Assembly: GCA_900708905.1 (NCBI GenBank)
Contig: CAADRB010000005.1
Span: forward strand, 2,261,689-2,325,688
Direction: 5' to 3'
Length of the DNA stretch: 64,000 bases
Origin: Hymenolepis diminuta
Lineage: Eukaryota > Platyhelminthes > Cestoda > Cyclophyllidea > Hymenolepididae
Part shown: positions 1-11,175 of the stretch, one piece after another
Layout of the letters: each line of letters opens with the position of its first letter
How positions within the stretch are numbered: the first letter of the stretch is position 1
Position numbers and translations under genes: made by a program
The notes under the pieces: model-generated
The model's database searches: none
The model's input: only the letters and a program-made list of their open reading frames with translations
What the model was told of the DNA's origin: nothing

Positions 1-2349
1 ATAAATTTAAAAAATCGTTCTTGTAACAGTTTTCAAAATTACCGCTATCACTAGCATTATATGTTTCTCAATAAGTGGAAATACAATTATTTGCTTGCAA
101 GAGAGGAAGTATGTATAATGCACTCCGAGCGCCATTGTAGTACTACCAGTTGCAATGGTAACAAGAGTCGGAGAACACATAGAGAAGAAACTGCTTAGTT
201 CTAATTGCGAAATATTAAATTATTAAGAATAACTTTATACAACTTACCCAGTTGCCCACCTTACAGAATTACAACTACTCATACCCTATAAAGAGGAAGG
301 AAGGCGTCTTGTAACTCAAACAACGGTCCACTGGTGAAAAAATAAATGTTTTTATATAGATTTGAATATGGGATAAATTACTGGCTGACCGGTCGTTCAT
401 TATGGGCAGTCATGGCTTCTTCACCAGTGGTCTTACATATCTAAGTTTGAGCGTAGAAACCCAAAAATTGATAGTTCAGTACATGAGGGATGAACTTACG
501 AGTGCACCGACTGCATTCTTGATTTAATTGATCAAACGCACCGAAAATATTCGACTTGGCCTCCTAACGAACTTTTTATGGTCTAGATAAATTCAATTTA
601 ATATTCACGAAAAGTGAGGCTACGCAGCAGGGCAACTTACTTCGATCGTCATCATCCAAATAGATGGAAAAATGCGTTATAATAAATGTAGTGATACCGA
701 GGAAATCAAGCAAATTGAGACGATTGAAAAGTTTGCAAGTGTCCTCATTGGGTTATGTAACGTGGGGATTAATATGAAAACTCAGATTCCAAATGGGATA
801 AAGCGAATAATCTTAAGAGTGACACAACTTTAATAGTAAACTTCTTGGAGTTACATCAGATAGGACTGAGAGAAAAAGGAAGCATATGGTAACAGTCCAA
901 GGGGAGCTAGATGACTATAAGCATACATTTTGGGAGCACATAAAGTGACTAATCGCTAATAATAAAAATAATTTAGGCTCATACATAGTGTCCGTTGATC
1001 ACAACACTCTACTTCAATTTTGATAAACAACATCCTCTATCATTTTCTCCAGCCCGTAATACGATTAACCATTTTATCAGCTTGAGTTGCCATCTATTTG
1101 GCATAACGTGGGGCCAAGACGTAATGTTTAGTCAAACGCACTGTTGCACTGTATGCTGCAATTGCTCAGACCCCAGAGGGAGGTTTAACCAAACAAGACT
1201 AGTCTAGTAACCAGATATTTATTAATGAAAAGAAGATTTGTATGCGTATACTGTAATGGGTTTGTTCCAGTAGCGATTGGCCGGAAAAGATTGAACCAAT
1301 CATTGGATGTGCCAGAATGTGATTGGTCAGAAAAAGGACCAATCGATTAATCGCGATTGACCCCGTCATGTAGTGATCTCCCATAGTAATGGCGTAGACG
1401 TGATAAAGTAATGATGAATAATTGCGGGCCATTATTCTTTCGCGTCCATGCCACCATTTCCTGGTTTTCGAAGACTGAGGACAGTTATCAACCATTCCAT
1501 TTATTTATAAAATATCAAATCTAGAAAATGGGATACTTTTGATTCTGCGTTATAGTTAACTTCCAGATGTTTTCCTATTTAATGAAACCAACTTGTCACA
1601 GGTTACAAATAATAAACATTCATTAGAATACTAATGTGGGAATATTCGGTTTGTCCGATTGTAGAAATCTATCATTTATTTGAATAATATGTTATAACCT
1701 TGCCTTGAATGTAAAATCTGTCCCATTCATATCCCAAGATGAAATTGGACATATTTTTCAATTGGAATAACATAAAAGGTTTCTGCGCTCCTTTTTCCTG
1801 ATTTCATCAAATATATTTATTAAAATCCCTTTGTTTAAATCACCTCAGTAGAACTTTTTTACCCAAGAAGATAATTTATTGGGTATATGATTAAAAAAAT
1901 CTAGTCTGTTTTAGGTCATACCTTATGTGAGGAGATTAAATATTGAGCCTTACGCTTGACATAGTTGGATTCAGAGATGGAAATCGTTACCAAGGTCACT
2001 ACACTAGAAGATGGATTTACCTGGACGTAAGGTAACTAATAATCCTAGTTTCGTCGGCAGTTTGCTCAATAATAACGAAATTTCATTCTTAACTGATTAA
2101 AAGCAATATCTAAAGCTGTCTAAGTTGCAGCTAGAGTGGCAAAAAAGGAAGAGGCACACGTGTCGACTTATGTGAGTGGTGTTATTCAGATTCTAGTCAT
2201 TCATAAAGAACGCTGCTTCCCACTATAGGTAATACAATATGACCCTAAATGTTGAGACATTGAATTATGAAAAACATGTGTATTTAACTCTTTCAGCCGT
2301 TAAACAAGATTAATGAGCTGTTTAATACAAATATAACTTTTGTTTACAG
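1..2349. other. Upstream stretch, probably PPEF intron; no exon recognised
   Basis: I see no conserved coding segment here on either strand. The phosphatase exon that begins at 2350 opens with a good acceptor (TTTGTTTACAG), so at least the right part should be intron of that gene. The catalytic motifs expected in earlier PPEF exons (GDXVDRG, GNHE, LWSDP) were not found, so those exons probably lie before the window. The one notable element is the CCAAT-box cluster near 1.3 kb, listed separately. Short open frames near 1.0-1.5 kb have no recognisable content. Confidence 0.6.
1276..1343. promoter_or_regulatory. Cluster of five CCAAT/ATTGG boxes
   Basis: Five pentamers lie within 68 bp: ATTGG at 1276-1280, CCAAT at 1296-1300, ATTGG at 1302-1306, ATTGG at 1322-1326 and CCAAT at 1339-1343. 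The last two sit in a perfect inverted repeat, GATTGGTC at 1321-1328 and GACCAATC at 1337-1344, with an 8 bp spacer. CCAAT is the recognition core of the trimeric factor NF-Y, which often acts from clustered promoter sites. No transcript start or initiating exon was identified beside it, so this could be an internal promoter, an enhancer or a remnant of a repeat promoter. Confidence 0.45.
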
Positions 2350-5300
2350 GTTCTAACAGTATTCTCGGCCTCTAACTACTACGGATCAGACAGCAATCTC
2401 GGAGCATTCATCCAAATATGTTCCAAACGTGTAGTTGGAGCACCTAAATCTGAGACTAAAATATGCATTCTTGAGCCGGTGGAATGCGAAATCACTGATT
2501 TGCCAACAGCTCAAGCGCCAGGGATGGGCAGTAGAGATGCAATATTTTCGAATTATTCAGCGCCAGTTGTCTACACTCGTGTCATAAAGCGGCTGAATAG
2601 CAGTGAAAATAGGCAGAAACAAGTTGTTGAAACTCGTCTTATTCCAAGATTGGTGACTTTTCGAGCCGGAAAATCGAAGAAATTGCAAACCGTTCTTGAG
2701 AAGCGGTAATATTTATTTTACAAGTATCCGTTTTAATCGTATATTCGGATGGATAAATTTTTGTCACGTCTTATCTTCTCATCCTAGACATTCTAACGAT
2801 GCGGCTTATCGAATGCTTCTGAGAAGAATCCTGAGCAAAAAGGAGACTATAATTAGTGTCATGCAGGACTACGATACACAGAGAACAGGTTCGTAACATA
2901 TTCTACACAAAACCATTATAGGTTTTTTCCTTTATCTTACCTTGTTAACAAACTATATGCATAAAATTGGAGCAAGAACTGTATATATGTTGAGGAAGTG
3001 GAATTTTCACTGTCCTGACTTTAAATTTGAATACTCTCAATTGGATATGCAATGAGACGTCTGGTTAAAAATATTTCTAATCCCATAAGGCAGAAGCTTT
3101 AACAACACTTAGGGAAGTTATCTTGTGGCCTACCTTATGAGAAACTCACATTTGTCATTCCTTGTGTTGGCCAGAATTACCAGTGTGGTTGGTCGTCCGC
3201 ATTAATGGATTTGGGCCGATGGACATCGATTTCGAGACCGCCTATTTCGTAGAACTTCTTCGTTGGCCACCGCGTCTTTCCAAATTTTTATATAACCTAA
3301 CTCCACATCGCATTTTGGAATTAGGCACATTTTATCAGTTAATCTAAATGGTTTCGAGAATATTAAAATGTAATGGTCTACCTACATGGGAGATGAGTAG
3401 TCTCATTTTTAGTCATCTCAATCTTCTCTGTGCCAAATAACCATTCTGGTTTATTAATGATGGTTTATCAATATCATTTAAATAATTTTTGAGGCTATTT
3501 TGTTTGATTTAATTGTGAGACACTTCAAAAGAGCTTAGAAAAACGAGTACTTTCAAAGTTAGAAGGTCCCCAGATTGTCATTCTTCTAATAATAAGGAAT
3601 CTCTGTTGTTATATGGTCTATGCTTACTTCTAAATATACAGTTTTATTTGAGGAAAAAAGAAAGCATTTTTTTGGCAGTATATTAAAATTCATCGATTAC
3701 CATCTATAAAATCTCCTCGGTATCAGTGCAATGCTACACCAGGATAAAATCATCCGGTTAGGGTGTCATATTTTATGGTACAGACGTTCAACCACTTCAA
3801 ATCTCCCCCCTCCTCGTCCTATCTTAAAAATATAAATTTATTCTAGCCATCTAACCATCAATGGAAGATCATTTGTAATTGAAATATCGTTTAAATTGAG
3901 TTCAGCTTGAGCGAATGCGGCTTATGGAGCTCTACTAACTTACCACTTTTAGCTATCCCTTCTCGGCCATATCAAAACTGTAAGCTATGGAATATCATAT
4001 CATTCGCCTTTTCAACAACTGGAAAAAAAAGAATTTAAGCAGCAAATTCAACCCTTCTTGTGTAAATAATGCCCGTCTATAAGCACTGAACATCGTAGAT
4101 ATGCATTTGTTGCAATTCGGGGGACTAATCGTGAAATTTGAATTTCGGAAATTTCATTGCTCATTTGGTAAATATTTTACGAACCAAGTTCAAAAATCAA
4201 ATGAGGCAAGACTCTTTGATCCTTGAAATTGCTCTCAGTATCTTTTGGATCTCTACCCCTTTATTATTTGTTGGATCAACTTTAATTTGATGTTAGACAC
4301 TCCCTTCCCCATCCCTCTCTAAAATGCGCAAATACGTCTTATTGGGACACAATCGAGGACATTGTCTGTTCTAAAACTCGGTAAAGGCTCTTCCGTGTCC
4401 GCAAGTCTTCCTTTCATATTTAATTTTTCGAATTTCCGTAATGATGGGTTTAAAAAATTATACAATTATAATGGGCGGTGACTCTCTTGTCTTCTGACAT
4501 GCCAAAAAGATTAAACGCATAATGAAGCAGACAGCGGTCTCTTCCAAATCAGTAAACTCGAGTTTACATGGAAGAGAGGAATAAAAAGAAGATTTAAGAT
4601 CGTAGGAATGCCAGATAGGTCGAATTATGATACCCTTGTTCATAAAAATAATGTAGGATGAGTCAACACATATGCAATAGTGTTTTCCTAGTTTCAACAG
4701 AATCCAGTTATTCCCCTTGTTGTATGTTATGCTGCATTATGGTATCTACTCCAATACAAAGTCTCCTCTTTTTAGCAAAGTTTTCGTAAATAAAACTGGA
4801 GAACAGAAAACAAAACAATTACGGCAAATAAAAAGTGTCTAAATTTTTTTCATGTGTGTCCGGCTGGTTTAAAATATTCTTGATCAGTTTATTCTGTCTG
4901 AGATTCTGATCAAAAAATTTTAGATTTAAAATCACTTTATATCCTTTTCTTCTAATTAATAGTGGTTAACAACATTGAATTTATTCCGTTACCTGACCTT
5001 GAAGTAATGATTAATGTACACGTCTGCCTAATCTGAGGTTATAACACCGATGGTTATTGGCGTATGCTCAGCGAGGGTGGATAACTAACTGCATTTTCTT
5101 TTCGTACTCAACAAGACTGGTAGTAGAATGCGGTTTCTCGTGAGAGTAACTCTAGGACACTTTATTTCTCAAGCCAAGTGTTTGGCACTTTCCTTAATGG
5201 GCTTGAAAAGTTCAGTCATTTCACTTTCAAATCCCAATATAATCCTTCTATAAACATTGATTTAACAGCAGAAATATCCGTTTCAATCAAATCAGACCAA

Positions 5301-7496
5301 TTTTTGTACATTCACTAAGAGGATCCTCGTACCAAGTTGATTAATACTGACTACTGGTCAGTAACTAAGGCAGAGTTGCTTCAGAATTGCCTAATTCGAG
5401 CATTGCATAAGGAAAACAGTTCTTATAGGGGCAGAGGAATTCCATTTACGCCCAAGGATTAATTACGAGATGCATAAAATATGTCCATGTATTCAAATAG
5501 GGTGAAGAAGGACTCCATTATTAGTTTCTTTGTTCCCGAGAAGTATTAAAAATCCTTTCTGTTTTAATTGAAAATGGTTGGTTTGTCCTGCCATTTCCGT
5601 AGATTTTTCTTCAAACAGCCCAAACAGCACTATCTCAAACATTTTTTCGAAATCCATATTCAACTGTTATGATTGATTTTAGACGGCCGAAAGATAAATA
5701 AACAGTCATAGCTATAAGGAGTGCAATCGTTTCAATTGAGAAAAATTTCCTTTTCCTTTGACTTAATCAACATCTAAAATTAGCCGGTTATTGTTTTTTC
5801 TCCTTTTTTTCTAAACGTTCGGTAAGCCCCGGGATAGTGGTCTACACTATTATTCTTTTATTTACACCAATAGGAGAGATCACGATAACTCAGTGGTGCA
5901 CCGTGATGCTGAAATACGCTGGTCAAAACTTGCCATGGCGGATTCTTCGCTACTCTCTCGTCAAGGCCTCGCCTGCTCATCCCAAGACCCACGTTCTTTA
6001 CATGTCCATGTTCGATCCAAAGCATGAGATATTCTCGGATTCTCTTGTGAGTCACTAAGATGACTAGTACCAAACTTCACCGCAGAAACCCCTTGTTATT
6101 AATTAGATCTAGTAAGCACTTTGGAATATTTTAAATTCGCAGGTACGAAGTCTGTAAAACTGACTACTTCCAAGTCCTTTCGAAACACTGCAGTCTAGTT
6201 GTTGATTTCGAGATGATGTCCTGAGTATATAATAAGACCGAAATTCATATTTATGGAAAGAATCAAATAATTTCTGGTACTTGATTTAAATTAAATCCAG
6301 TCAATTTTCTATTCCTAATATCAGAGTATAAGCTCTGCACTCATTAATCCCAATAATTCATTTAATGTTAAATTTATATATATTGAGTACAACGAAATCC
6401 TTCTCGAGAAAACATCCCTCTCGAAGTGGTTAAACTAGTAATTTTTCATTCATACACATAGTGAAAGTAACTCTGCAAAACTTTCAGGACTGCGTGACAG
6501 GTTCCAATTGCTCTATTAAAGTACAAAACAGATGAGTCATTGAGTCATTCACATCTCTTTTAATAATTTATAATTGCTCCAAGACAATAAATATCTGCAA
6601 GAAGTCGGAGGAGGTCAATTAGCAATGTTTTCAATCAACAAATGTCACTCGTTGTATAGTTGTGACCTGTATATATAATTTCCATAGAATTTGGCAAATT
6701 CAGGGAGCTAATAACGAATAATCATGCGATTTGATTGAATAACTTCAATGGCACTAGAAGTAAATAGCATTAATGACCGGATCTCCATTACCCAAATCTA
6801 AATCAGTAATGATCTCATGCAGATATATTTTTCCTGTATTTTCATCTATTTTTTCCAAATGATGAAATTTTAATATTACTTTATATGAACGATAAGAATT
6901 TTAAATTCTATCAACAATTATTCAAGCTTAAATCATTGAAATTATCTATTAAAATATTCATTTTTTAATAATTTAATTAAATTTGATGTTAAAATAGACC
7001 AAATAAATATATATATTTAATGTTTAACATTTCCTTTCTTAACAGAAACGAAAATTTACTAGTGAAAATTACACAGATTTGGATGAATTGGTTTCAATCT
7101 TCAAGCAGTTCGATGTCGAAGATAATGGTAAAATTATGTGAATATTTAACAATAGAATAAAAATTTTTACTTTCAAACTCCTTTGCATTTATACAATGGA
7201 GTTGCATTTTAGAAGCTTATTATTTACGTAAATTGTTCCTTCCAGGTTTTGTGAGGGTCGATCAATTCAAAGAGAAATGTAAGAAACTCTATGCAGACAA
7301 GGGTGTTCCTTGCGAAGACTCCACTATCAACAAGCTGGCCATTCTCTTGGACTTCAATAGTGATGGAATCATTGATTTCAACGAATTTATCGAGGGTTCA
7401 AGACTTGTCAAGGAAAACTGTGAGTTCTCATACAATAATTACTCTAAAATTTCTAGGTTAGCCCAGGTAAACCGCTTAATTATATCTAACTGTTAA
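2350..7496 (+). CDS. PPEF: Serine/threonine protein phosphatase with EF-hands (PPEF/rdgC type), 3' part
   Basis: Calcium-regulated PPP-family phosphatase; in animals these act in sensory and neuronal cells. Exons read from the sequence: 2350-2705, 2788-2888, 5874-6046, 7046-7127, and 7246 to a donor after 7419 or read-through to a stop at 7494-7496. Phases match at every junction. The first exon starts with the end of the catalytic core (VLTVFSASNYYGSDSNLGAF; SASNYY is the PPP signature). A roughly 90-residue linker follows, then a helix (LLRRILSKKETIISVMQDYD) and three EF-hand-like loops: DTQRTGEITITQ (degenerate, no acidic residue at position 12), DVEDNGFVRVDQ (position 12 is Gln) and DFNSDGIIDFNE (canonical, D-x-N-x-D...E). 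The motif LPWRIL between loops is typical of PPEF. The 5' exons with the metal-binding motifs are missing, apparently beyond the left edge. The end is uncertain: GTGAGT after 7419 is a good donor in phase 1; without splicing the frame stops at 7496. AATAAA at 7743-7748 could serve polyadenylation. Confidence 0.85.
3962..4276 (+). repeat. Dispersed repeat family B, copy 1
   Basis: This roughly 310 bp segment aligns by eye with copies near 31.8, 35.1, 39.3 and 60.9 kb. Shared landmarks in order are an AAACTGTAAGCT block, CCCTTCTTG, a TATAAGCACTGAACATCGTA block, GTGAAATTTGAATTT, a TAAATATTTTACG block, ATGAGGCAAGACTCTTTGAT, and CTCTCAGTATCTTTTGGATC. The copies are diverged, with small indels, so this is an old family. 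No coding frame is conserved between copies. It may be a non-autonomous element or the 3' part of a retrotransposon. Confidence 0.6.
4695..5215 (+). repeat. Diverged dispersed repeat A, copy 1
   Basis: About 520 bp that align in order with 7945-8475: a CAGAATCCAGTTATTCC-like start, TATGTTATGCTGCATTATGG, a TGGATAACTAACTGCA block, GGTTTCTCGTGAGAGTAACT, and TTCCTTAATGGGCTTG at the end. The middle contains a tRNA-like stretch (GAGGTTATAACACCGATG) weakly resembling a pol III B box. The element may be an old SINE with a long tail region, lying inside a PPEF intron. Confidence 0.5.
6047..7045 (+). other. PPEF intron, AT-rich, nothing else recognised
   Basis: Donor CTT|GTGAGT at 6047 and acceptor TTTCTTAACAG ending at 7045, phase 0 on both sides. 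The last 200 bp are very AT-rich, with a TATATATATTTAA stretch. No repeats or hidden exons were seen. Confidence 0.65.
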
Positions 7497-7944
7497 AAAC
7501 TAGCGAACCTCTTCTCTAATTAGGAGTTAACATGGCATTTGATGGGCTTAACTGAATGCCAACTCTAAGAGCAATTTTGCACAAGTCTTTTTCGACTAAG
7601 TCCGCCATGTCATTTATGAACACCCAAAAAGATTTCCCACGGTGTATATCAATTAGAGCATACAAGCCAATCCCTGGGGGTTTGAACGTCGCCCTCTCTA
7701 ATTACATCAGTGTTTCTAACATTAATAATGATAATAATAACAAATAAATTTCGGAAATAAGAAGAGGAATTTCGCGCATTGATTACAATCCGAAGAAAAT
7801 ATAAATATTTTTTTATTAAATTGACATGTTCTGAAAAAATATTCTAAAGAAGAAGAGCTCCATCAGATTGGTACTTATTCCATAAAACAAACTTATTTCT
7901 GCATTTTCGGGAGTTACAAAATAATGATGGAGTGCCAGTTAACA

Positions 7945-8475
7945 TGTGCGATTTCACAGAATCCTGTCATTAACCTTATTGCATGTTATCCAGCATTATA
8001 TTATCTGCTCCAGTGCAACACTACCAAGATCTCCTATCACACCTCTTCTGTGGTAATAAACAATCTGTAAGAAAACCTTAAACATCATTACATATTTATT
8101 TGTAGATGGAAATTAATTGAAAATTAAGGCAAATTGGTACGCTCATAGCAATTAGGTAATGCTGATTGTTCGAATTTTTTTTATCTGCTTCACCGAATGC
8201 TAAAATTAAATTAACTTTAAAAAATTCGTTTACAAAATTTTTTGATAAAAATTATTAAACATATGGTATTACCCTGCTCGTTAATATGCATTTCTGCAAA
8301 GTCAGAGGTCACGAGATCGATGCAAATCCGGTAGAGTGGATAACCAACCGCACCGGCTAATTTAGGTCACGAACAGTGGTGAGAGAATGTGAGTTTCTCG
8401 TAGAACTGGCTCTCTGATATCCTCTTTAGCTAAGTCAAACGCTGGGAACTTTTCTCCTAATGGGTTTGCATTGGA
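7945..8475 (+). repeat. Diverged dispersed repeat A, copy 2
   Basis: Aligns with 4695-5215 in the same orientation, 3.2 kb away. Shared blocks are GCATGTTATCCAGCATTATA, GTGGATAACCAACCGCA, GAGTTTCTCGTAGAACTGGC and TCTCCTAATGGGTTTGC. The middle has the clearest tRNA-like part of the two copies: AAAGTCAGAGGTCACGAGAT followed by CGATGC, like a decayed B box (GGTTCGANNCC). It is close enough to PPEF to be part of its 3' flank. Confidence 0.5.
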
Positions 8476-10328
8476 TTAATATGGGTAGTTTGAGCATCCG
8501 GACTTCACTAACACCATAAGCATTGTCGCTTCGATATTTCATGAAAGATCAAAAGCCGTGGTTATAGCAATTTGGGAAAGAAAAGATTAAATTCGGTATG
8601 CCTCATCAAGTTTTCATCACGCTTATGAGGCACGAAGGATCGAAAAAGGAAAAACGCGATTTTTTTGTCTACAAATGAAATAATATTGTAATTTTTTATG
8701 ATACTTAAATTATTATAAACTCTACTTGAGCTTGAATGCTTCTGAAATAGAATTACAGTAGAGTGTAATTTGTTTTCAACTTAATTTGTTTTTATCTTCA
8801 ATTTGTAGAACGTATCCAAATATTTGGGAAAACATCTATTGCCGATAACCAGCTCCATATTCTTGCTATTCGCTTGTTGTGTAACACAATTTATTATCAA
8901 GTATTCGAAATACATATTCTTATGCTATTTCACATTCTTCTCCGTTTTTCATTCGCGAATAAGCGGGAGATGAATTTATTTAGAAGTGGACATTTTATGA
9001 GACGAAAAGAGTTTTATGCAATTGGATCTCGTTCGCTGAAATAATATACAAGAATACAAGTTTAGTAATAGTTAAAGACAAAATTAGATTTTATGATTAC
9101 TTTAAATGTGAAAGTCAGCAAATGTGGAAACATTTATTGCGGGTTAAAACTGGAAGGTTATAGTGGAAGCGAGATAAATTCTAGGGTCACTAGATATGAA
9201 GGTGTGGAGGAAGAAGAAGGCAAAAGAGTCAGAAAATAGCTTAACGATGGAGAGAGAAGGTCGTTGGAAGAGCTGACTGTAGATGTTGGAGGGAGTTATG
9301 TAGATGTGTGGTAAAAATTGGGACGTTGGAAACAGATTTTATAGGTTTAGTAACAAAAATAACGGACATTTCTGCCGGATGTTTCGAGGTGATTAAAGAA
9401 CTGAAAATACAAATCGCTGACTGATGGCTGCCTGATTCTCTCCAGGAATTTGGTGGACGTGCCAATGAATATATTACGGTAAAACTGCGCTGGTTGATTG
9501 CAGTTCCGGTTTTGAGCAAGCCGAATAATAATTCACTTTCAATAAATCGTTTAAAGTGCGCAGCCGTCCGATGAAACCACCTCAGAAAATCTTTTTCTCT
9601 AGATTATTAAATGATAGATAGTTTTAGAAAAGCATATTTTCACGTAGTTTATCACGAAATTAAATATGTTTCATGATATTTCTGGGAGAAATAATAATTA
9701 TTTTCCACCGCTTCCAATATTTCTTCTTTAAATAAGATGTAATTTCCTTCTCAAGTCTTCCACAGATAAAAGACACCTTGTAATTAAGCCTATTTGTTTA
9801 AGCCAATGCCGATTGAGGTTGAGTTAAGTTGGTACATGTGTATATATTATAACGGGACTCGTATTCTGGGTTATTAGACTCTGTCTTCAGTTGCTATATC
9901 ACCGAGTTTTCTGGATTGGCTTACATTGCAAGATCATTGCCGGGACTTCTAGTTGGTTACGTTATAACTGATAATATTTCGAAAATCACATCCTGATTCA
10001 GAATTGGGTTTGGGATGCCAAATGTGGTTCATTCCAACGATTCATCTATGCCATTAATTTCATAATCAACCTTTTTTAACATAAATATTATTCAAAATAT
10101 CTCAGTATCTGATTGTTGTTCATTTTCGTAAATAATTTTGGCTGAAATTTATTTGTCTATAAATATATCGTATTGGAGTAAATTTAAAAATACATAAATA
10201 TACCAAGTTTATGTGATTATATTTGAAACAATATACTACTTTCTTCAGGAATACTTATTTATTAAAAATATTATTATTATTTATTACCTGGCTGTAATTC
10301 ACTGGGACCTACGGAAAATTTAGAAATC

Positions 10329-10349
10329 ATTATTATTATTATTATTATT
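10329..10349. repeat. (ATT)7 microsatellite
   Basis: Seven uninterrupted ATT triplets in AT-rich intergenic DNA. Confidence 0.9.
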
Positions 10350-10863
10350 CGATTTTTTAGTTAATTAAATTATTGATGGATTAACGTTGTCTAAAACATG
10401 GATGCATTCCTTTATTTCATGCACTTTACGTGTAGAGGAGTTTCAACCGAGAAAATTTCCTAAGTTGTGTATTTTATTTGAATAACCTGTCAAATGAGTT
10501 TGTAAATAAATAAATCAATCAATAAATTCAATTATTTGTAGGCGGCAATTCAACTTTTGCATATTTCTCCACTAGAGCTAAATGTTTTCATTTATGCAGA
10601 CACAAGTATTTACACTGAATGTTAAAGTGAGAATGTAGAAAGTCACGGAGAGTAATTCATCATCCGCTCTGGGAAAGAAGCAAAAAGTGGATCAAAATGT
10701 GATTATTTTGCCAGAAAAGGTTACTATGACCGTCTATAAATTGGACCTTTTTCCACAAATGGAAGATAGTAGTCCGTTTCCAATAATAAATTCCAGGGTT
10801 TATCAAATATATCGTTTTTATTAATTAGAGTAATTGTTTCATTTTTATTCATTCAGAGAACGT

Positions 10864-11175
10864 CTATTGAATAACATCTTCGGTGTTCTGAAGATCCTTC
10901 CAATAATGAGAAATTGAAATAGGCGTCTGACAAATAAACAAGATAGAAGAAGGCACGGTTTTGAAATAGTCATTCAATGTGGCGAACGTAAGAGACCAGG
11001 TTAACGGGTCCGATAACTTCGGCTCTAATATAAAGATCAGAAAACAGGAAATTGTGATTCCCATTTCGGAGAATGAATTAATACCCATTTGTTTGGAAAG
11101 ATATCGTATATAATGCTCGTCGGATAAACGAATAATTGACTTTGAAATCTTAAGATGGGGCAGATTCGCCTCCAT
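10864..11175 (-). CDS. Unrecognised 103-codon open frame, possible exon
   Basis: An open frame of 103 codons from an ATG at 11173-11175 to a TAG at 10864-10866. It has one hydrophobic stretch (MGITISCFLIFIL, about residues 38-50) and a second mildly hydrophobic one (VPSSILFICQTPISI). Upstream the frame stays open for about ten codons to an acceptor-like AAAATTCCAG, so it could be an internal or last exon of an unknown minus-strand gene. I recognise no family, and a chance open frame is the more likely reading in this AT-rich region. Confidence 0.18.
   Translation of the reverse strand: MEANLPHLKISKSIIRLSDEHYIRYLSKQMGINSFSEMGITISCFLIFILEPKLSDPLTWSLTFATLNDYFKTVPSSILFICQTPISISHYWKDLQNTEDVIQ

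Larger units (their letters stand above)
2889..5873 (+). other. PPEF intron, about 3 kb, carrying dispersed repeats
   Basis: The donor G|GTTCGT at 2889 joins the acceptor TTTACACCAATAG ending at 5873; the split Gly codon is restored. The intron holds one copy of dispersed family B (near 3962-4276) and one copy of repeat A (near 4695-5215). Nothing else recognisable was seen; the 79-codon minus-strand open frame at 4458-4697 has no coding character. Confidence 0.7.

Noticed and set aside
1199..1495. 98-codon minus-strand open frame over the CCAAT cluster
   Set aside because: No domain, no signal peptide and no splice context; it is explained by local composition.
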